Assembly: GCA_050847315.1 (NCBI GenBank)
Contig: CP193791.1
Source of the DNA: Cedecea sp000277545
GTDB taxonomy: Bacteria > Pseudomonadota > Gammaproteobacteria > Enterobacterales > Enterobacteriaceae
Reading direction: 5' to 3' (one strand)
DNA length: 64,000 nt
The notes beneath the pieces are model-generated. The model worked only from the letters and a program-made list of their open reading frames with translations, ran no database searches and was not told the DNA's origin. Below are positions 44,728 through 54,497 of this stretch, piece by piece (the first letter of the stretch is position 1; each line of letters starts with the position of its first letter). A program made the translations under genes and the position numbers.

Positions 44728-44906
44728 GGGTTGGTCTCGTCTGAAGTCAGCGTCCGGGCTTCACTTTCCAGCAGAACTGGAATGTCATCACGCAGCGGGT
44801 ATGCCAGGCCATCAGGCTTGCAGATAAGCTCTTGCTTTTCCTGGTTATAGTAGAGCTTGCCGTTACAGACCGGGCAGGCAATGATTTCAAGTAAACGACT
44901 TTCCAT
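44724..44906 (-). CDS. ycaR: Small Trm112-like zinc-ribbon protein YcaR
   Basis: A 60-residue UPF0434 protein with CPVCNG near residues 11-16 and a third Cys (LICKPDG) near 29. This resembles the Trm112 family that serves as partner of methyltransferases. Its cellular role is not established. It overlaps kdsB by 4 bp, and its translation is probably coupled to it. Confidence 0.93.
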   Translation of the reverse strand: MESRLLEIIACPVCNGKLYYNQEKQELICKPDGLAYPLRDDIPVLLESEARTLTSDETNP

Positions 44907-44954
44907 AATTACTCCAGATGAGTGCCATCAACGGCACCAGAATAGCATAAATGA

Positions 44955-46187
44955 CTAGCCAGCCGGGGCCATTTCCCAGCCAGTACCCCAGCTTTCTCTT
45001 AATTCTGCGGGCAAAATACCCAGGGTAAGATGCGTCGCGGATTGCCAGCGCGCAAATTCCGTCAGTGCACCACGCAGACCTGCCTGCAAGGCGTCGGTGA
45101 TTTTTATGCCCTCTTCCAGATAGAGGCTTATGACCTCCAGCTCCCCCTGCTTACGGTGCATTTTGGCGTCTATCCTGCCCACCAGCGCTCCTTTGTGCAG
45201 CAGCGGTAAAACAAAATAACCATAGCGACGCTTTTCCGCTGGGGTATAGCATTCCAGTCGATAGGAAAAGTTAAACAGCACCTCTGCTCTGCGACGATCC
45301 CAAACGACCGGGTCAAACGGTGAAAGCACGGCGCTGTGGGTAGCGTTAAGCTGATTTTGCTGCGCTTTTTCAAGCAGCGGTAGCAGCGAATGATGCAGCA
45401 GCATATCGCCCAGTGTATCGGCCTGGACGCGAATGACATTGCCCGATGAAAGCCAGCTTTCTATCAGGGGCTTTAACGCAATATTTTTCAGTCGGTAGTA
45501 ATCAGCGAGCCATTCCGGACGGAAGATCCCCAGGCTACGGGCGCTGTTTTCCAGCATGAGTAACTCAGCCTCGGGCTGCTCAATCAGATGCAAGGCATCG
45601 TTCCAGTGCGGCATAACGCGCTGGGTTAAATCGTAAACTCTTTGAAAATTACGCCGTTCCGTCACCATCACCTGTCCGGCGGTAAATAACCCCTCAAGAT
45701 GTTTTTTCTGTGGCTTCCATTCCCACCAGCCGCTCGCGCCTTTGCGTGGATGCTCAAAATCAGCTGAACGGACGGGGCCATTGTCTTTGATATAAGCGAG
45801 CAGCTGGCTGATATCTTCCGCATGCTCATTCATCCATTCGGGACGGTATTTCCAGCCCATGTTTTCAGGGCTCAGCATCCGGTGGCGAATGAGCGCAAAA
45901 TCTTTTTTCGGCAAAAAACAGGCTTCATGCGCCCAGTATTCGATTAGCTCACCGCTCACCAGGGCACTATCAAGCCAGCCAGATTCATACTGACCAAGGC
46001 GACTGAACAAGACGAGGTAAGGGCTGCGGGCAACAATATTAATGGTGTCAATTTGCAGCAGCGACATGCGGGAAATCGCGTCGGCAACGTCAGAGGGCCG
46101 TGCACGACGACGAGGCTTTTGAAGTAATCCCTGGGCCGCAAGGTGGAGATTTCGGGCTGCTCGTAATGAAAGTTGTGAAACGGTCAT
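44955..46187 (-). CDS. ycaQ: DNA interstrand-crosslink glycosylase YcaQ (AlkX)
   Basis: YcaQ/AlkX belongs to the HTH_42 DNA glycosylases, which unhook nitrogen-mustard-type interstrand crosslinks and remove N7-alkylguanines. The QxD catalytic motif is visible in LLQIDTINIV (Gln 45, Asp 47), followed by SPFDPVVWDRRRAE. I start at ATG 46187 (MTVSQLSLRAARNLHL, 410 residues, the E. coli length); 51 in-frame upstream codons are non-conserved and run into the lpxK end. It lies between lpxK and ycaR in the same transcription direction. Confidence 0.93.
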   Translation of the reverse strand: MTVSQLSLRAARNLHLAAQGLLQKPRRRARPSDVADAISRMSLLQIDTINIVARSPYLVLFSRLGQYESGWLDSALVSGELIEYWAHEACFLPKKDFALIRHRMLSPENMGWKYRPEWMNEHAEDISQLLAYIKDNGPVRSADFEHPRKGASGWWEWKPQKKHLEGLFTAGQVMVTERRNFQRVYDLTQRVMPHWNDALHLIEQPEAELLMLENSARSLGIFRPEWLADYYRLKNIALKPLIESWLSSGNVIRVQADTLGDMLLHHSLLPLLEKAQQNQLNATHSAVLSPFDPVVWDRRRAEVLFNFSYRLECYTPAEKRRYGYFVLPLLHKGALVGRIDAKMHRKQGELEVISLYLEEGIKITDALQAGLRGALTEFARWQSATHLTLGILPAELRESWGTGWEMAPAG

Positions 46188-46230
46188 GGCACACCTGTAA
46201 TCAACGAACGAAAAACCGGTGCCGCAGAGA

Positions 46231-47214
46231 TTAACGCACCAGTGCCAGTAATTGCTTGAGGAGAGTTTCCGCGAGAGGTGAAGCAAGCTGCGCATCAACC
46301 GGCAGATACCACCAGTTTGTATGCCCCCCGGCAAACGCACGGCATTTTACTGCATCTTTTTCCGTCATCAGTACGACTTGTTCCGCCGTCGCGATAGCCA
46401 ACATATCCTGTTCGGTAATTGCCTGATGATCGGCCAGCGCCACTGTTTTCACCGGCGTAATACCGCATTGCGCAAGCGTGGCAAAGAAACGCGGCGGATG
46501 GCCAATACCGGCCATAGCCACAACGTCAGTAAAATCAGTGACCGGCCGGCGTTCACCGGTGAGTACGTTAATGGCGAGCCCGGGCTTCAAGCGCATGGCG
46601 ATTTCACCAGCCTGCGGTTCTCCACCATTGACGATAATTGCGTCCACGCTGCGCAGACGCCCGGCTCTTTCGCGCATTGGCCCGGCAGGTAACCACCAGC
46701 CATTACCGAACCTGCGGGCCCCGTCGATCACAACGATTTCTTTATCACGCCCTAGAGCATAATGCTGCAGGCCATCGTCGGTAATGATGATTTGCGGAGC
46801 TTCAGCCGCGATGAGGGCTTTTACAGCCTCGCTACGCTTTGGCGCAACGGCGACGGGCGCTCCGGTGCGTTGAAAAATAAGTACCGGTTCGTCTCCCGCT
46901 TCGGAAGGTGTGGTTTTTGCGTCAAGCAGCAAAGGGTACGCTGCCGCTTTTCCGCCGTAGCCCCGGGACACAACGCCAACTCGCACGCCACGCTGCTGTA
47001 GCTGTTCCACAAGCCAGATAACAACGGGGGTTTTCCCGTTTCCCCCCGCCGTCAGGTTTCCAACGACCACCACAGGTACAGGGGCACGCCATATGGCACG
47101 CAGACCAATACGGTAAGACAGGCGAATAACGCCGCTCACCAGGCCATAAAGCCAGGAAAGCGGCAACAGCAGCAGGTAGAGAGGTGATTTTCCCGACCAG
47201 ATACGCTCTATCAT
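46231..47214 (-). CDS. lpxK: Tetraacyldisaccharide 4'-kinase LpxK
   Basis: LpxK phosphorylates the 4' position of the lipid A precursor at the inner membrane, making lipid IVA. The 327-residue protein has an N-terminal hydrophobic helix (LYLLLLPLSWLYGLVSGVI) and the Walker A NLTAGGNGKTPVV near residues 53-65. The catalytic Asp region is IIITDDGLQHYALGRD. Its start overlaps the msbA stop by 4 bp, so synthesis and flipping of lipid A are coupled. Confidence 0.97.
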   Translation of the reverse strand: MIERIWSGKSPLYLLLLPLSWLYGLVSGVIRLSYRIGLRAIWRAPVPVVVVGNLTAGGNGKTPVVIWLVEQLQQRGVRVGVVSRGYGGKAAAYPLLLDAKTTPSEAGDEPVLIFQRTGAPVAVAPKRSEAVKALIAAEAPQIIITDDGLQHYALGRDKEIVVIDGARRFGNGWWLPAGPMRERAGRLRSVDAIIVNGGEPQAGEIAMRLKPGLAINVLTGERRPVTDFTDVVAMAGIGHPPRFFATLAQCGITPVKTVALADHQAITEQDMLAIATAEQVVLMTEKDAVKCRAFAGGHTNWWYLPVDAQLASPLAETLLKQLLALVR

Positions 47215-48959
47215 TCGCCGAATTGCATCTTATGTAGCTGGGCATAGACGCCACGATGGGCCAGCAGCTCCAGGTGAGGCCCGCGTTCGACGATACAACC
47301 ATCTTCCACCACCACGATTTCATCAGCCTGCTCAATCGTCGACAGACGGTGAGCAATCACCAGTGATGTGCGGTTTTTTTGCAGTTCATCCAGGGCAGAT
47401 TGAATCGCGCGCTCCGACTCAGTGTCGAGCGCAGAGGTTGCTTCATCCAGGATCAGGATGGGGCTGTCACGCAGCAGCGCGCGAGCGATAGCGATACGCT
47501 GACGCTGGCCACCAGACAGCAGCACACCATTTTCACCGATAATGGTATCCAGCCCGTTGTCCATTTTGCTAATGAAGTCCATCGCGTAAGCCATGCGCGC
47601 GGCCTTTTCGATATCTTCACGGGAATACTCGCCGGTACGGGCGTAGGCAATATTATTCGCCACGGTATCGTTAAAGAGATGAACATTTTGCGACACCAGC
47701 CCCACCTGATTACGCAGAGACGCAAGGGTGTATTCGCGTATGTCGTGCCCGTCAATCAGGATGGCACCTTCCTGCTGCTCGTAGAAACGCGTGATCAGGC
47801 TGGCAATCGTCGATTTACCCGAACCTGAACGCCCTACCAGCGCAACGGTTTTTCCTGCTGGAATGGTCAGGTTGATATTGCGCAGCGCCGGGACATCACG
47901 GCCTGGATAGGTGAAGGTCACATTGCGGAATTCAACGTCACCTTTAGAACGATCGATGACCAGTTTGCCACCGTCCTTTTCCTGCTCAGAGTCAAGGATA
48001 GAGAACAGCGTTTGGCACGCTGCCATCCCGCGCTGGAATTGAGCGTTGACGTTAGTCAGTGACTTAAGCGGACGCATTAGCGCAATCATGGAGGAGAACA
48101 CCACGGTAATGGTGCCGGCTGTCAGGGTTTCCATCACGCTAGGGAAGCTGGCGGCATAAAGCACAAAGGCCAACGCAAGGGAAGCAATAAGCTGAATAAT
48201 CGGATCAGAGATAGAAGAGGCTGAAACCAGCTTCATCCCCTGATTACGCATGCGGTTACTGACCTTGTCAAAGCGGTCGGTTTCTACCTGCTGGCCACCG
48301 AAAATAAGCACTTCTTTGTGCCCCTTCAGCATCTGCTCTGCGCTGGTTGTCACCTGCCCCATGGTGTTCTGCATGTTTTTGCTGATATTACGGAAGCGCT
48401 TAGAGACAAAGCGAATGGCAAAAGACACAACCGGTGCCAACACGATCAGGATCACTGAAAGCTGCCAGCTGTACCAGAACATCAATATAAATAGGCCAAT
48501 AATTGATGCTCCCTCACGGACAACGGTGATCAGCGCGCCGGAAGAGGAAGAGGCAACCTGCTCAGAATCATAGGTAATACGGGAGAGTAACGTCCCGGTG
48601 GACTGCTGGTCGAAGAATGAAACCGGCATCCCCATCATGTGGCTGAACAGTCGGCGACGCATGTTCATGACCACCATACCTGACACCCATGAAATACAGT
48701 AGCTTGAAACATAGCTGGTCACGCCGCGCAGCAGCATCAACGCAATCACGGCCACTGGCATCCATAGCAGTACAGAAGAGTCCGTTTTACCAAAACCATC
48801 ATCCAGTAATGGTTTAAGCAGCGAAAGCATGTAGGTATCACTCGCCGCATTGAGGATTAACGCTATCCCAGCCACAATCAGACCCGTTCTAAAGGGGGAA
48901 ATCATCGGCCAGAGCCGGCGGAAAGTCTGCCATGTGGAGAGATCTTTATCGTTCTGCAT
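47211..48959 (-). CDS. msbA: Lipid A flippase ABC transporter MsbA
   Basis: MsbA flips lipid A-core across the inner membrane. I start at ATG 48959 (MQNDKDLSTWQTFRRLWP), which gives 582 residues like E. coli; the frame extends 42 codons upstream into the comEC-msbA gap. Six transmembrane helices precede an ATPase domain with Walker A GRSGSGKST, signature LSGGQRQRIAIARAL and Walker B ILILDEATSALD. It works as a homodimer and is essential in E. coli. Confidence 0.97.
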   Translation of the reverse strand: MQNDKDLSTWQTFRRLWPMISPFRTGLIVAGIALILNAASDTYMLSLLKPLLDDGFGKTDSSVLLWMPVAVIALMLLRGVTSYVSSYCISWVSGMVVMNMRRRLFSHMMGMPVSFFDQQSTGTLLSRITYDSEQVASSSSGALITVVREGASIIGLFILMFWYSWQLSVILIVLAPVVSFAIRFVSKRFRNISKNMQNTMGQVTTSAEQMLKGHKEVLIFGGQQVETDRFDKVSNRMRNQGMKLVSASSISDPIIQLIASLALAFVLYAASFPSVMETLTAGTITVVFSSMIALMRPLKSLTNVNAQFQRGMAACQTLFSILDSEQEKDGGKLVIDRSKGDVEFRNVTFTYPGRDVPALRNINLTIPAGKTVALVGRSGSGKSTIASLITRFYEQQEGAILIDGHDIREYTLASLRNQVGLVSQNVHLFNDTVANNIAYARTGEYSREDIEKAARMAYAMDFISKMDNGLDTIIGENGVLLSGGQRQRIAIARALLRDSPILILDEATSALDTESERAIQSALDELQKNRTSLVIAHRLSTIEQADEIVVVEDGCIVERGPHLELLAHRGVYAQLHKMQFGE

Positions 48960-48996
48960 TAAGTCGAACCAGCCTTTTATGAAATAGCCGCATATT

Positions 48997-51264
48997 CTAC
49001 CCATTATCTCGGGTGACGCCAAACCACTGATGATACCAACGGGGCAATATTTGTTCTCTGAAGCCAGAGATTTGCCATTTATCACCTTTTATTTCAATTG
49101 TCAGCTGCCCTGATTGTGCCGTGTCATGCCACTGATAACCGTATTGCCGGTAACGATGAATAATTGTTGAAGACGGTAAGCGCCAGGCGTTAAACTTGGA
49201 AGCAGAAGCCAGTGCCACGCTGCCTGAAACGGCTCTCAGTAAAGGGCCGCTGGACGAAGTTCGGCTCCCGTGATGTGGAACCTGCAGGACGTTTGCTTCT
49301 AGCGTTTGCCACCGTTTTCTCAGCATAGCCAATTCTGCATTCGCCTCCAGGTCCCCCGTAAGCAAAAGGCTGAATCCTCCGTGACTAACTTTAACCACAC
49401 AAGAGCGATTGTTGCTGCTTCCCTCATACTCTTCGGGTGGCCACAGCACATCGAATTGAATCTCCTGCCATGCCCATTGTTGACCACGAAAGCAAGGCTC
49501 ATGTCCCTTCCAGCGTAAAGGACTACGAATATTTAAAGCAGGCCACTGCTGCTTAAGACTTTTCAAGCCGCCGATATGATCAAGATGTTCATGGCTAATA
49601 ATGACCTGCTCTGGATGAAGATTTCGCCATTTTAACCAGGGAATAATCACGGTTTTAGCCGCGTCTCCCCCTGGCCATGCGTTGCCCGTGTCGTAGAGTA
49701 ACGCTTTCCCTTCACGCTCAATAACCACGGCAAGCCCATGGCCCACATCAAGCATATGGACGGCCCAGCTATTGGCCTCCGGCTTACGCCAAAAGGGAAA
49801 CATCATCATAAGCAACACTGCTGCGGCGGTAGCGAAAGAGCTTCGCCAAAAACCGAATCGCCATATCACTATGGTCCACCAGGCAATGAACGCCAGAAAT
49901 TGATAACGGCGATCGAGTTCTTTCCACCCATCCGGCAACCCAGCCAGTAACCCGAATACGCCTGCAAGTGATTTATCGGCCAGTGACCAAAGCACCTCGC
50001 CAATGACAGGGACTTCTCCGAACACCATACCGGCTAAAATGAAAGGCACGCTAACGAAGGTAATCAACGGCACAGCGAAGAGATTAGCGGCCAGCGAAGT
50101 CATACTGATGCCGTGAAATAAAATCACCTGAAGTGGAATGAGCAACAGCGTAATGCCTGTTTGCAAATAAAGCAGATCGGCAAAAGGCCGAAGCCAGCGA
50201 TTTATCGTCATGCGAGGCAGCGGCACCCACTGGTACCAAAAGATAAGCCCGCATACCGCAAGCGCGGAAAGCCAAAGACTTTCAGACAAAATAGCCATCG
50301 GTTCGCTAAACACAATGCCCGCGACGCAGCACAACAACACATCCCAGGATGACCACTTTCTGCCGCTCAGACGTAATATTGCCCAAATGCCCATTCCAAC
50401 CTGGGTTCTGACCGCCGGCGGATTCATCCCTGACAGCCAGGTGTAAAATAGCGCGACGCTAAAACTCATCCCCAGGGGAAAACGAAACCCTATCATCGAA
50501 GCTGGCAGGCAAAATTGCAGAACCCGAGCAAACAGCCAGCCAATCCCACCGGCTAACGCAATATGCAGCCCAGAAATGGCCATCAGATGTGCAGTCCCGG
50601 TATCACGCATGATTTTTTTGACGTCTTCGCTGACATCTATTCGCTCCCCAAAGCCCAGAGCGATAATCACACCCTGCCACGGGAGATTAGCGGTAGCATT
50701 TTTGGCTTGTTGGAGCCATTTACCTCGAAGATTACAGCCGCCCGATAGAAGGCTTGCTTTCAACACCCGACCACTAAACGGCAGCATCTGCGAAAGCGCA
50801 TAGCGCTGTCCGTCAAAAATACCTTCATTAAGACGCCCATGTACCGGGCGAAGGCGTAGCGTCATTAACCATGTTTGCCCCTCACAAACAGGCTCAGGCA
50901 ATACGCTATTTCGCAATACAACGCCTGGCGCAGGAAACAGGTAACGATCATCCCGTTTGACTATCCGCAGTTCATGCCGTTTTTCGCCATCACTTCTCGT
51001 AATTTTCACCTGTACGGTCAGCGGTTTCTCCCCAAACTCAGAGAACATATCCAGCATTTGCCGCGCACCCAACAGGTTCCAGCTCAAGAAAAAAAGGCAA
51101 AGCACCAGATAGCGCACCCAAACGATACGGCCCCAAAAACAGGCCAATGTCAGTGCAGCCGCCACGAACAGTAAAATCCCATTTTGTTCTGGAATAACCG
51201 ACAGCCATAACAGTGGTAAAGCGCTAATCAGAACGGCGCCAGCAACGGCAGGAATAGAAAACAC
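48997..51264 (-). CDS. comEC: ComEC/Rec2-family DNA uptake channel (YcaI)
   Basis: A polytopic inner-membrane protein of the ComEC/Rec2 family, which in competent bacteria passes single-stranded DNA inward. It has an N-terminal OB-like region, a competence domain of about ten helices (GTAHLMAISGLHIA block), and a C-terminal metallo-beta-lactamase-like domain with SHEHLDHIGG and VPHHGSRTS. I start at GTG 51264, five bases after AAGGAGG, which gives 755 residues, within one of E. coli. An ATG 35 codons upstream lacks support. The partner msbA follows after 37 bp. Confidence 0.92.
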   Translation of the reverse strand: MFSIPAVAGAVLISALPLLWLSVIPEQNGILLFVAAALTLACFWGRIVWVRYLVLCLFFLSWNLLGARQMLDMFSEFGEKPLTVQVKITRSDGEKRHELRIVKRDDRYLFPAPGVVLRNSVLPEPVCEGQTWLMTLRLRPVHGRLNEGIFDGQRYALSQMLPFSGRVLKASLLSGGCNLRGKWLQQAKNATANLPWQGVIIALGFGERIDVSEDVKKIMRDTGTAHLMAISGLHIALAGGIGWLFARVLQFCLPASMIGFRFPLGMSFSVALFYTWLSGMNPPAVRTQVGMGIWAILRLSGRKWSSWDVLLCCVAGIVFSEPMAILSESLWLSALAVCGLIFWYQWVPLPRMTINRWLRPFADLLYLQTGITLLLIPLQVILFHGISMTSLAANLFAVPLITFVSVPFILAGMVFGEVPVIGEVLWSLADKSLAGVFGLLAGLPDGWKELDRRYQFLAFIAWWTIVIWRFGFWRSSFATAAAVLLMMMFPFWRKPEANSWAVHMLDVGHGLAVVIEREGKALLYDTGNAWPGGDAAKTVIIPWLKWRNLHPEQVIISHEHLDHIGGLKSLKQQWPALNIRSPLRWKGHEPCFRGQQWAWQEIQFDVLWPPEEYEGSSNNRSCVVKVSHGGFSLLLTGDLEANAELAMLRKRWQTLEANVLQVPHHGSRTSSSGPLLRAVSGSVALASASKFNAWRLPSSTIIHRYRQYGYQWHDTAQSGQLTIEIKGDKWQISGFREQILPRWYHQWFGVTRDNG

Positions 51265-51416
51265 ATTCACCTCCTTGTTACAGGAAGTGTGCGGGAATCT
51301 TGAGATTAAATCAGGAAGCAATTGGAGAAATACGTGATGGCCTGAACTCCGATGAGTCCGGCTTAACAATATTGCGTTAACCTTCAGGAAGGCGCTCGCA
51401 AAATAGCAAAATCAGT

Positions 51417-51451
51417 AAAAAAAATGGCACCTCATTTGAGGTGCCATTTTT
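51417..51451 (-). terminator. Terminator of ihfB
   Basis: AAAATGGCACCTCA and TGAGGTGCCATTTT form a 14-bp perfect stem. On the minus strand it is followed by a run of T. Confidence 0.93.
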
Positions 51452-51466
51452 GCTAACTCTAAGGAA

Positions 51467-51751
51467 TTAGCCGTAAATATTGGCGCGGTCACGCAACTCT
51501 TTGCCTGGCTTAAAGTGTGGAACGTATTTACCTTCCAGATCCACTTTGTCGCCGGTTTTCGGGTTACGTCCGGTGCGAGGAGCGCGATAGTGTAAGGAGA
51601 AACTGCCGAAACCCCGGATTTCAATACGTTCACCCTCGGCGAGCGTAGAGGCCATATGCTCCAGCATTTCCTTCACCGCATCTTCTACTGCTTTTGCAGG
51701 GATGTGAGATTGCTGGGTTGCAAGTCTTTCGATCAATTCTGACTTGGTCAT
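51467..51751 (-). CDS. ihfB: Integration host factor subunit beta
   Basis: IHF-beta pairs with IHF-alpha to bend DNA sharply at WATCAA-type sites in transcription, recombination and replication. The 94 residues show the DNABII fold with the GFGSFSLHYRAPRTGRNPKTG arm; the Pro that intercalates DNA lies in that arm. An AACCGGAGGAATC ribosome site precedes the ATG. It follows rpsA as in E. coli. Confidence 0.98.
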   Translation of the reverse strand: MTKSELIERLATQQSHIPAKAVEDAVKEMLEHMASTLAEGERIEIRGFGSFSLHYRAPRTGRNPKTGDKVDLEGKYVPHFKPGKELRDRANIYG

Positions 51752-51804
51752 GATTCCTCCGGTTTCCTTTCAGGAAAATTAGCTTACAGCTCTCAATCGA
51801 ACAA

Positions 51805-51822
51805 GGGCGGCCGAAGCCGCCC
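51805..51822 (-). terminator. Hairpin between rpsA and ihfB
   Basis: GGGCGGC and GCCGCCC pair around a loop that reads TTCG on the minus strand, between the rpsA stop and ihfB. The T-run is weak, so it is probably a partial terminator that lets some transcripts into ihfB. Confidence 0.6.
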
Positions 51823-51866
51823 TGATTTTATACCCTGGCAGAAGCCGGGATACAACGCTCGGACGA

Positions 51867-53540
51867 TTACTCGCCTTTAGCTGCTTTGAATGCTTCAGCC
51901 ATTGCGTTAGAGAAGTTGCCTTCTTCCTGTTTGTTGTTAACAGTCGCAATTGCATCTTTCTCGTCAGCTTCGTCTTTAGCACGAACAGACAGGCTAACAA
52001 CACGGTTTTTACGATCAACGCCGGTGAATTTAGCTTCAACGTCGTCGCCAACGTTCAGAACCAGAGTTGCATCTTCAACGCGGTCACGGGAAGCTTCAGA
52101 AGCACGCAGGTAGCCTTCTACGCCATCTGCTAATTCAACTGTAGCACCTTTCGCGTCAACTGCCGTTACTTTACCAGTAACGATAGTACCTTTCTTGTTC
52201 AGCGCAACGTAGTTGTTGAACGGATCTTCTGCGAGCTGCTTAACGCCCAGGGAGATACGCTCACGCTCTGCGTCAACCTGCAGAACAACGGCTGCAATTT
52301 CGTCGCCTTTTTTGTATTCACGTACTGCTTCTTCGCCCGCAACGTTCCAGGAGATGTCAGACAGGTGAACCAGGCCGTCGATGCCGCCGTCCAGGCCGAT
52401 GAAGATACCGAAGTCAGTGATAGACTTGATTTTACCTTCAACACGGTCACCCTTGTTGTGGGTTTCCGCGAACTGCTGCCATGGGTTGTTTTTGCACTGC
52501 TTCAGACCCAGGGAGATACGACGACGTTCTTCGTCGATATCCAGAACCATAACTTCCACTACATCACCAACGTTAACAACTTTGGATGGGTGGATGTTTT
52601 TGTTGGTCCAATCCATTTCGGAAACGTGAACCAGGCCTTCAACGCCTTCTTCGATTTCAACGAAGCAGCCGTAGTCGGTCAGGTTGGTCACGCGGCCAGT
52701 CAGTTTGGTACCTTCTGGATAACGCTTAGCGATAGCTACCCATGGATCTTCGCCCAGCTGTTTCAGGCCGAGGGAAACACGAGTACGCTCGCGGTCGAAC
52801 TTCAGCACTTTAACAGTGATTTCGTCGCCAACGTTCACGATTTCGCTTGGATGCTTAACGCGTTTCCATGCCATATCGGTGATGTGCAGCAGGCCATCAA
52901 CGCCACCCAGGTCAACGAATGCACCGTAGTCAGTGAGGTTCTTAACGATACCTTTAACTTCCATGCCTTCTTGCAGGTTTTCAAGCAGCTGATCGCGCTC
53001 TGCGCTGTTCTCAGACTCGATAACCGCACGACGGGAAACAACAACGTTGTTGCGTTTCTGGTCCAGCTTGATCACTTTGAACTCAAGCTCTTTGCCTTCG
53101 AGGTGCAGAGTGTCGCGAACTGGACGAACGTCAACCAGGGAACCTGGCAGGAACGCACGAATACCGTTCAGCTCAACAGTGAAGCCACCTTTAACTTTGC
53201 CGTTGATAACACCAACCACAGTTTCAGCTTCTTCGTAAGCTTTTTCCAGCGTGATCCAAGCTTCGTGACGTTTAGCTTTTTCACGGGACAGCAGAGTTTC
53301 ACCGAAGCCGTCTTCTACTGCGTCCAGCGCAACGTCAACTTCGTCACCAACCTGGATTTCCAGTTCGCCGGCTGCGTTTTTGAACTGCTCTGCAGGAATT
53401 GCAGATTCAGATTTCAGGCCCGCATCAACCAGAACGACGTCTTTGTCGATAGCAACAACAACACCACGAACGATGGAACCCGGACGGGTTTCGATTGTTT
53501 TAAGGGATTCTTCAAATAGTTGAGCAAAAGATTCAGTCAT
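51867..53540 (-). CDS. rpsA: 30S ribosomal protein S1
   Basis: S1 binds mRNA on the small subunit and is needed for initiation at most structured or weak ribosome sites. The 557 residues contain six S1 (OB) repeats. The first two bind the ribosome and the later ones carry motifs such as GAFVDLGGVDGLLHITDMAW and GIFIGLDGGIDGLVHLSDIS. Its own ribosome site is the atypical weak GAAG seven bases from the ATG, and the leader contains hairpins as in autoregulated E. coli rpsA. Confidence 0.98.
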   Translation of the reverse strand: MTESFAQLFEESLKTIETRPGSIVRGVVVAIDKDVVLVDAGLKSESAIPAEQFKNAAGELEIQVGDEVDVALDAVEDGFGETLLSREKAKRHEAWITLEKAYEEAETVVGVINGKVKGGFTVELNGIRAFLPGSLVDVRPVRDTLHLEGKELEFKVIKLDQKRNNVVVSRRAVIESENSAERDQLLENLQEGMEVKGIVKNLTDYGAFVDLGGVDGLLHITDMAWKRVKHPSEIVNVGDEITVKVLKFDRERTRVSLGLKQLGEDPWVAIAKRYPEGTKLTGRVTNLTDYGCFVEIEEGVEGLVHVSEMDWTNKNIHPSKVVNVGDVVEVMVLDIDEERRRISLGLKQCKNNPWQQFAETHNKGDRVEGKIKSITDFGIFIGLDGGIDGLVHLSDISWNVAGEEAVREYKKGDEIAAVVLQVDAERERISLGVKQLAEDPFNNYVALNKKGTIVTGKVTAVDAKGATVELADGVEGYLRASEASRDRVEDATLVLNVGDDVEAKFTGVDRKNRVVSLSVRAKDEADEKDAIATVNNKQEEGNFSNAMAEAFKAAKGE

Positions 53541-53654
53541 GTTTAATCTTCAAAAGTTAGATTAACGTCCATCTGGCCTCATGCCGGATGGGGTTGTTTT
53601 ACATACCCGCTCACACTCCATTGCAGCGGGGGTACTACAAAATGGGTCGCTATC
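53541..53654 (-). promoter_or_regulatory. rpsA leader with autoregulatory hairpins
   Basis: Two stem-loops lie upstream of rpsA: CCATCTGGC with GCCGGATGG (53569-53591, one T-G pair) and CCCGC with GCGGG (53606-53630). They are separated by AT-rich spacers and followed by a weak GAAG ribosome site. In E. coli this arrangement folds into the structure through which S1 represses its own translation; here the function is inferred. Confidence 0.6.
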
Positions 53655-54338
53655 TCAAGCGAGCGCCAGCTTTTCGCGGGCGTATTGTAGCGCTTTTTCA
53701 ATCACTTGCTCAATGCTCATACTGGTTGAATCCAGAACTAAAGCATCTATAGCAGGCACTAACGGCGCTACAGACCGATTACGGTCGCGATCGTCGCGTT
53801 CCTTGATCTCGGCCAAAAGGCGCTCAAAGTTAACACTAAAGCCCTTCTCCTGCAACTGTAGCATGCGCCTGTGGGCGCGCTCTTCAGAGGAGGCATCAAG
53901 GAAAATTTTCACCGGCGCATCCGGGAACACAACGGTCCCCATATCGCGGCCGTCTGCAATCAGACCCGGCGCTTCACGAAAAGCGCGCTGGCGGCGCAGC
54001 AAGGCTTCGCGCACACGCGGGAAAGCGGCCACCTGAGAAGCCGCGTTTGCCACTTCCTGAGTGCGAATTTCAGCGCTAACGTCTTCCCCTTCGAGAATCA
54101 CTTCCAAATTGCCGTCGGTGGAAATAAACCGAACGTCCAGGTGGGCCGCAAGGGGCACCAGCGCGTCTTCGGAAGCCACATCAACATGGTGATGTAACGC
54201 CGCGAGCGCCAGAACGCGATAAATCGCACCAGAGTCCAGCAGATGCCACTGCAGCGCTTCGGCCATGGCCTTACAAAGCGTGCCTTTACCGGCGCCACTT
54301 GGGCCATCAATCGTTATTACCGGGGCGGATGCCGTCAT
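53655..54338 (-). CDS. cmk: Cytidylate kinase
   Basis: Cmk phosphorylates CMP and dCMP with ATP, recycling nucleotides. With the ATG at 54338 (MTASAPVITIDGPSGAGKGT) it has 227 residues, the E. coli length, after GAGGAG; 29 in-frame codons upstream lie in the leader. The P-loop is GPSGAGKGT near residues 12-20, and GLIADGRDMGTVVFPDAPVK marks the nucleotide-binding core. It precedes rpsA, and in E. coli rpsA promoters lie in and near cmk. Confidence 0.97.
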   Translation of the reverse strand: MTASAPVITIDGPSGAGKGTLCKAMAEALQWHLLDSGAIYRVLALAALHHHVDVASEDALVPLAAHLDVRFISTDGNLEVILEGEDVSAEIRTQEVANAASQVAAFPRVREALLRRQRAFREAPGLIADGRDMGTVVFPDAPVKIFLDASSEERAHRRMLQLQEKGFSVNFERLLAEIKERDDRDRNRSVAPLVPAIDALVLDSTSMSIEQVIEKALQYAREKLALA

Positions 54339-54497
54339 CGTTTTCTCCTCTATCGCTGGATTCGCGGGTGGTAAACGCCGCGCATTATACGCCGCAACCG
54401 TCAGGACTGTTATCTTTCCAGGCAAATATCCACGGGAATCAGGCTGAGTGTAGAAGAATTGCGCAACGGGCGTTGTAAGGAATCGTAGAGAGAAAGA

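Noticed and set aside
52365..53519. A 384-codon open frame antisense to rpsA
   Set aside because: Same reason: it follows the codon pattern of the S1 repeats, and the translated sequence is low-complexity Phe/Asn-rich.
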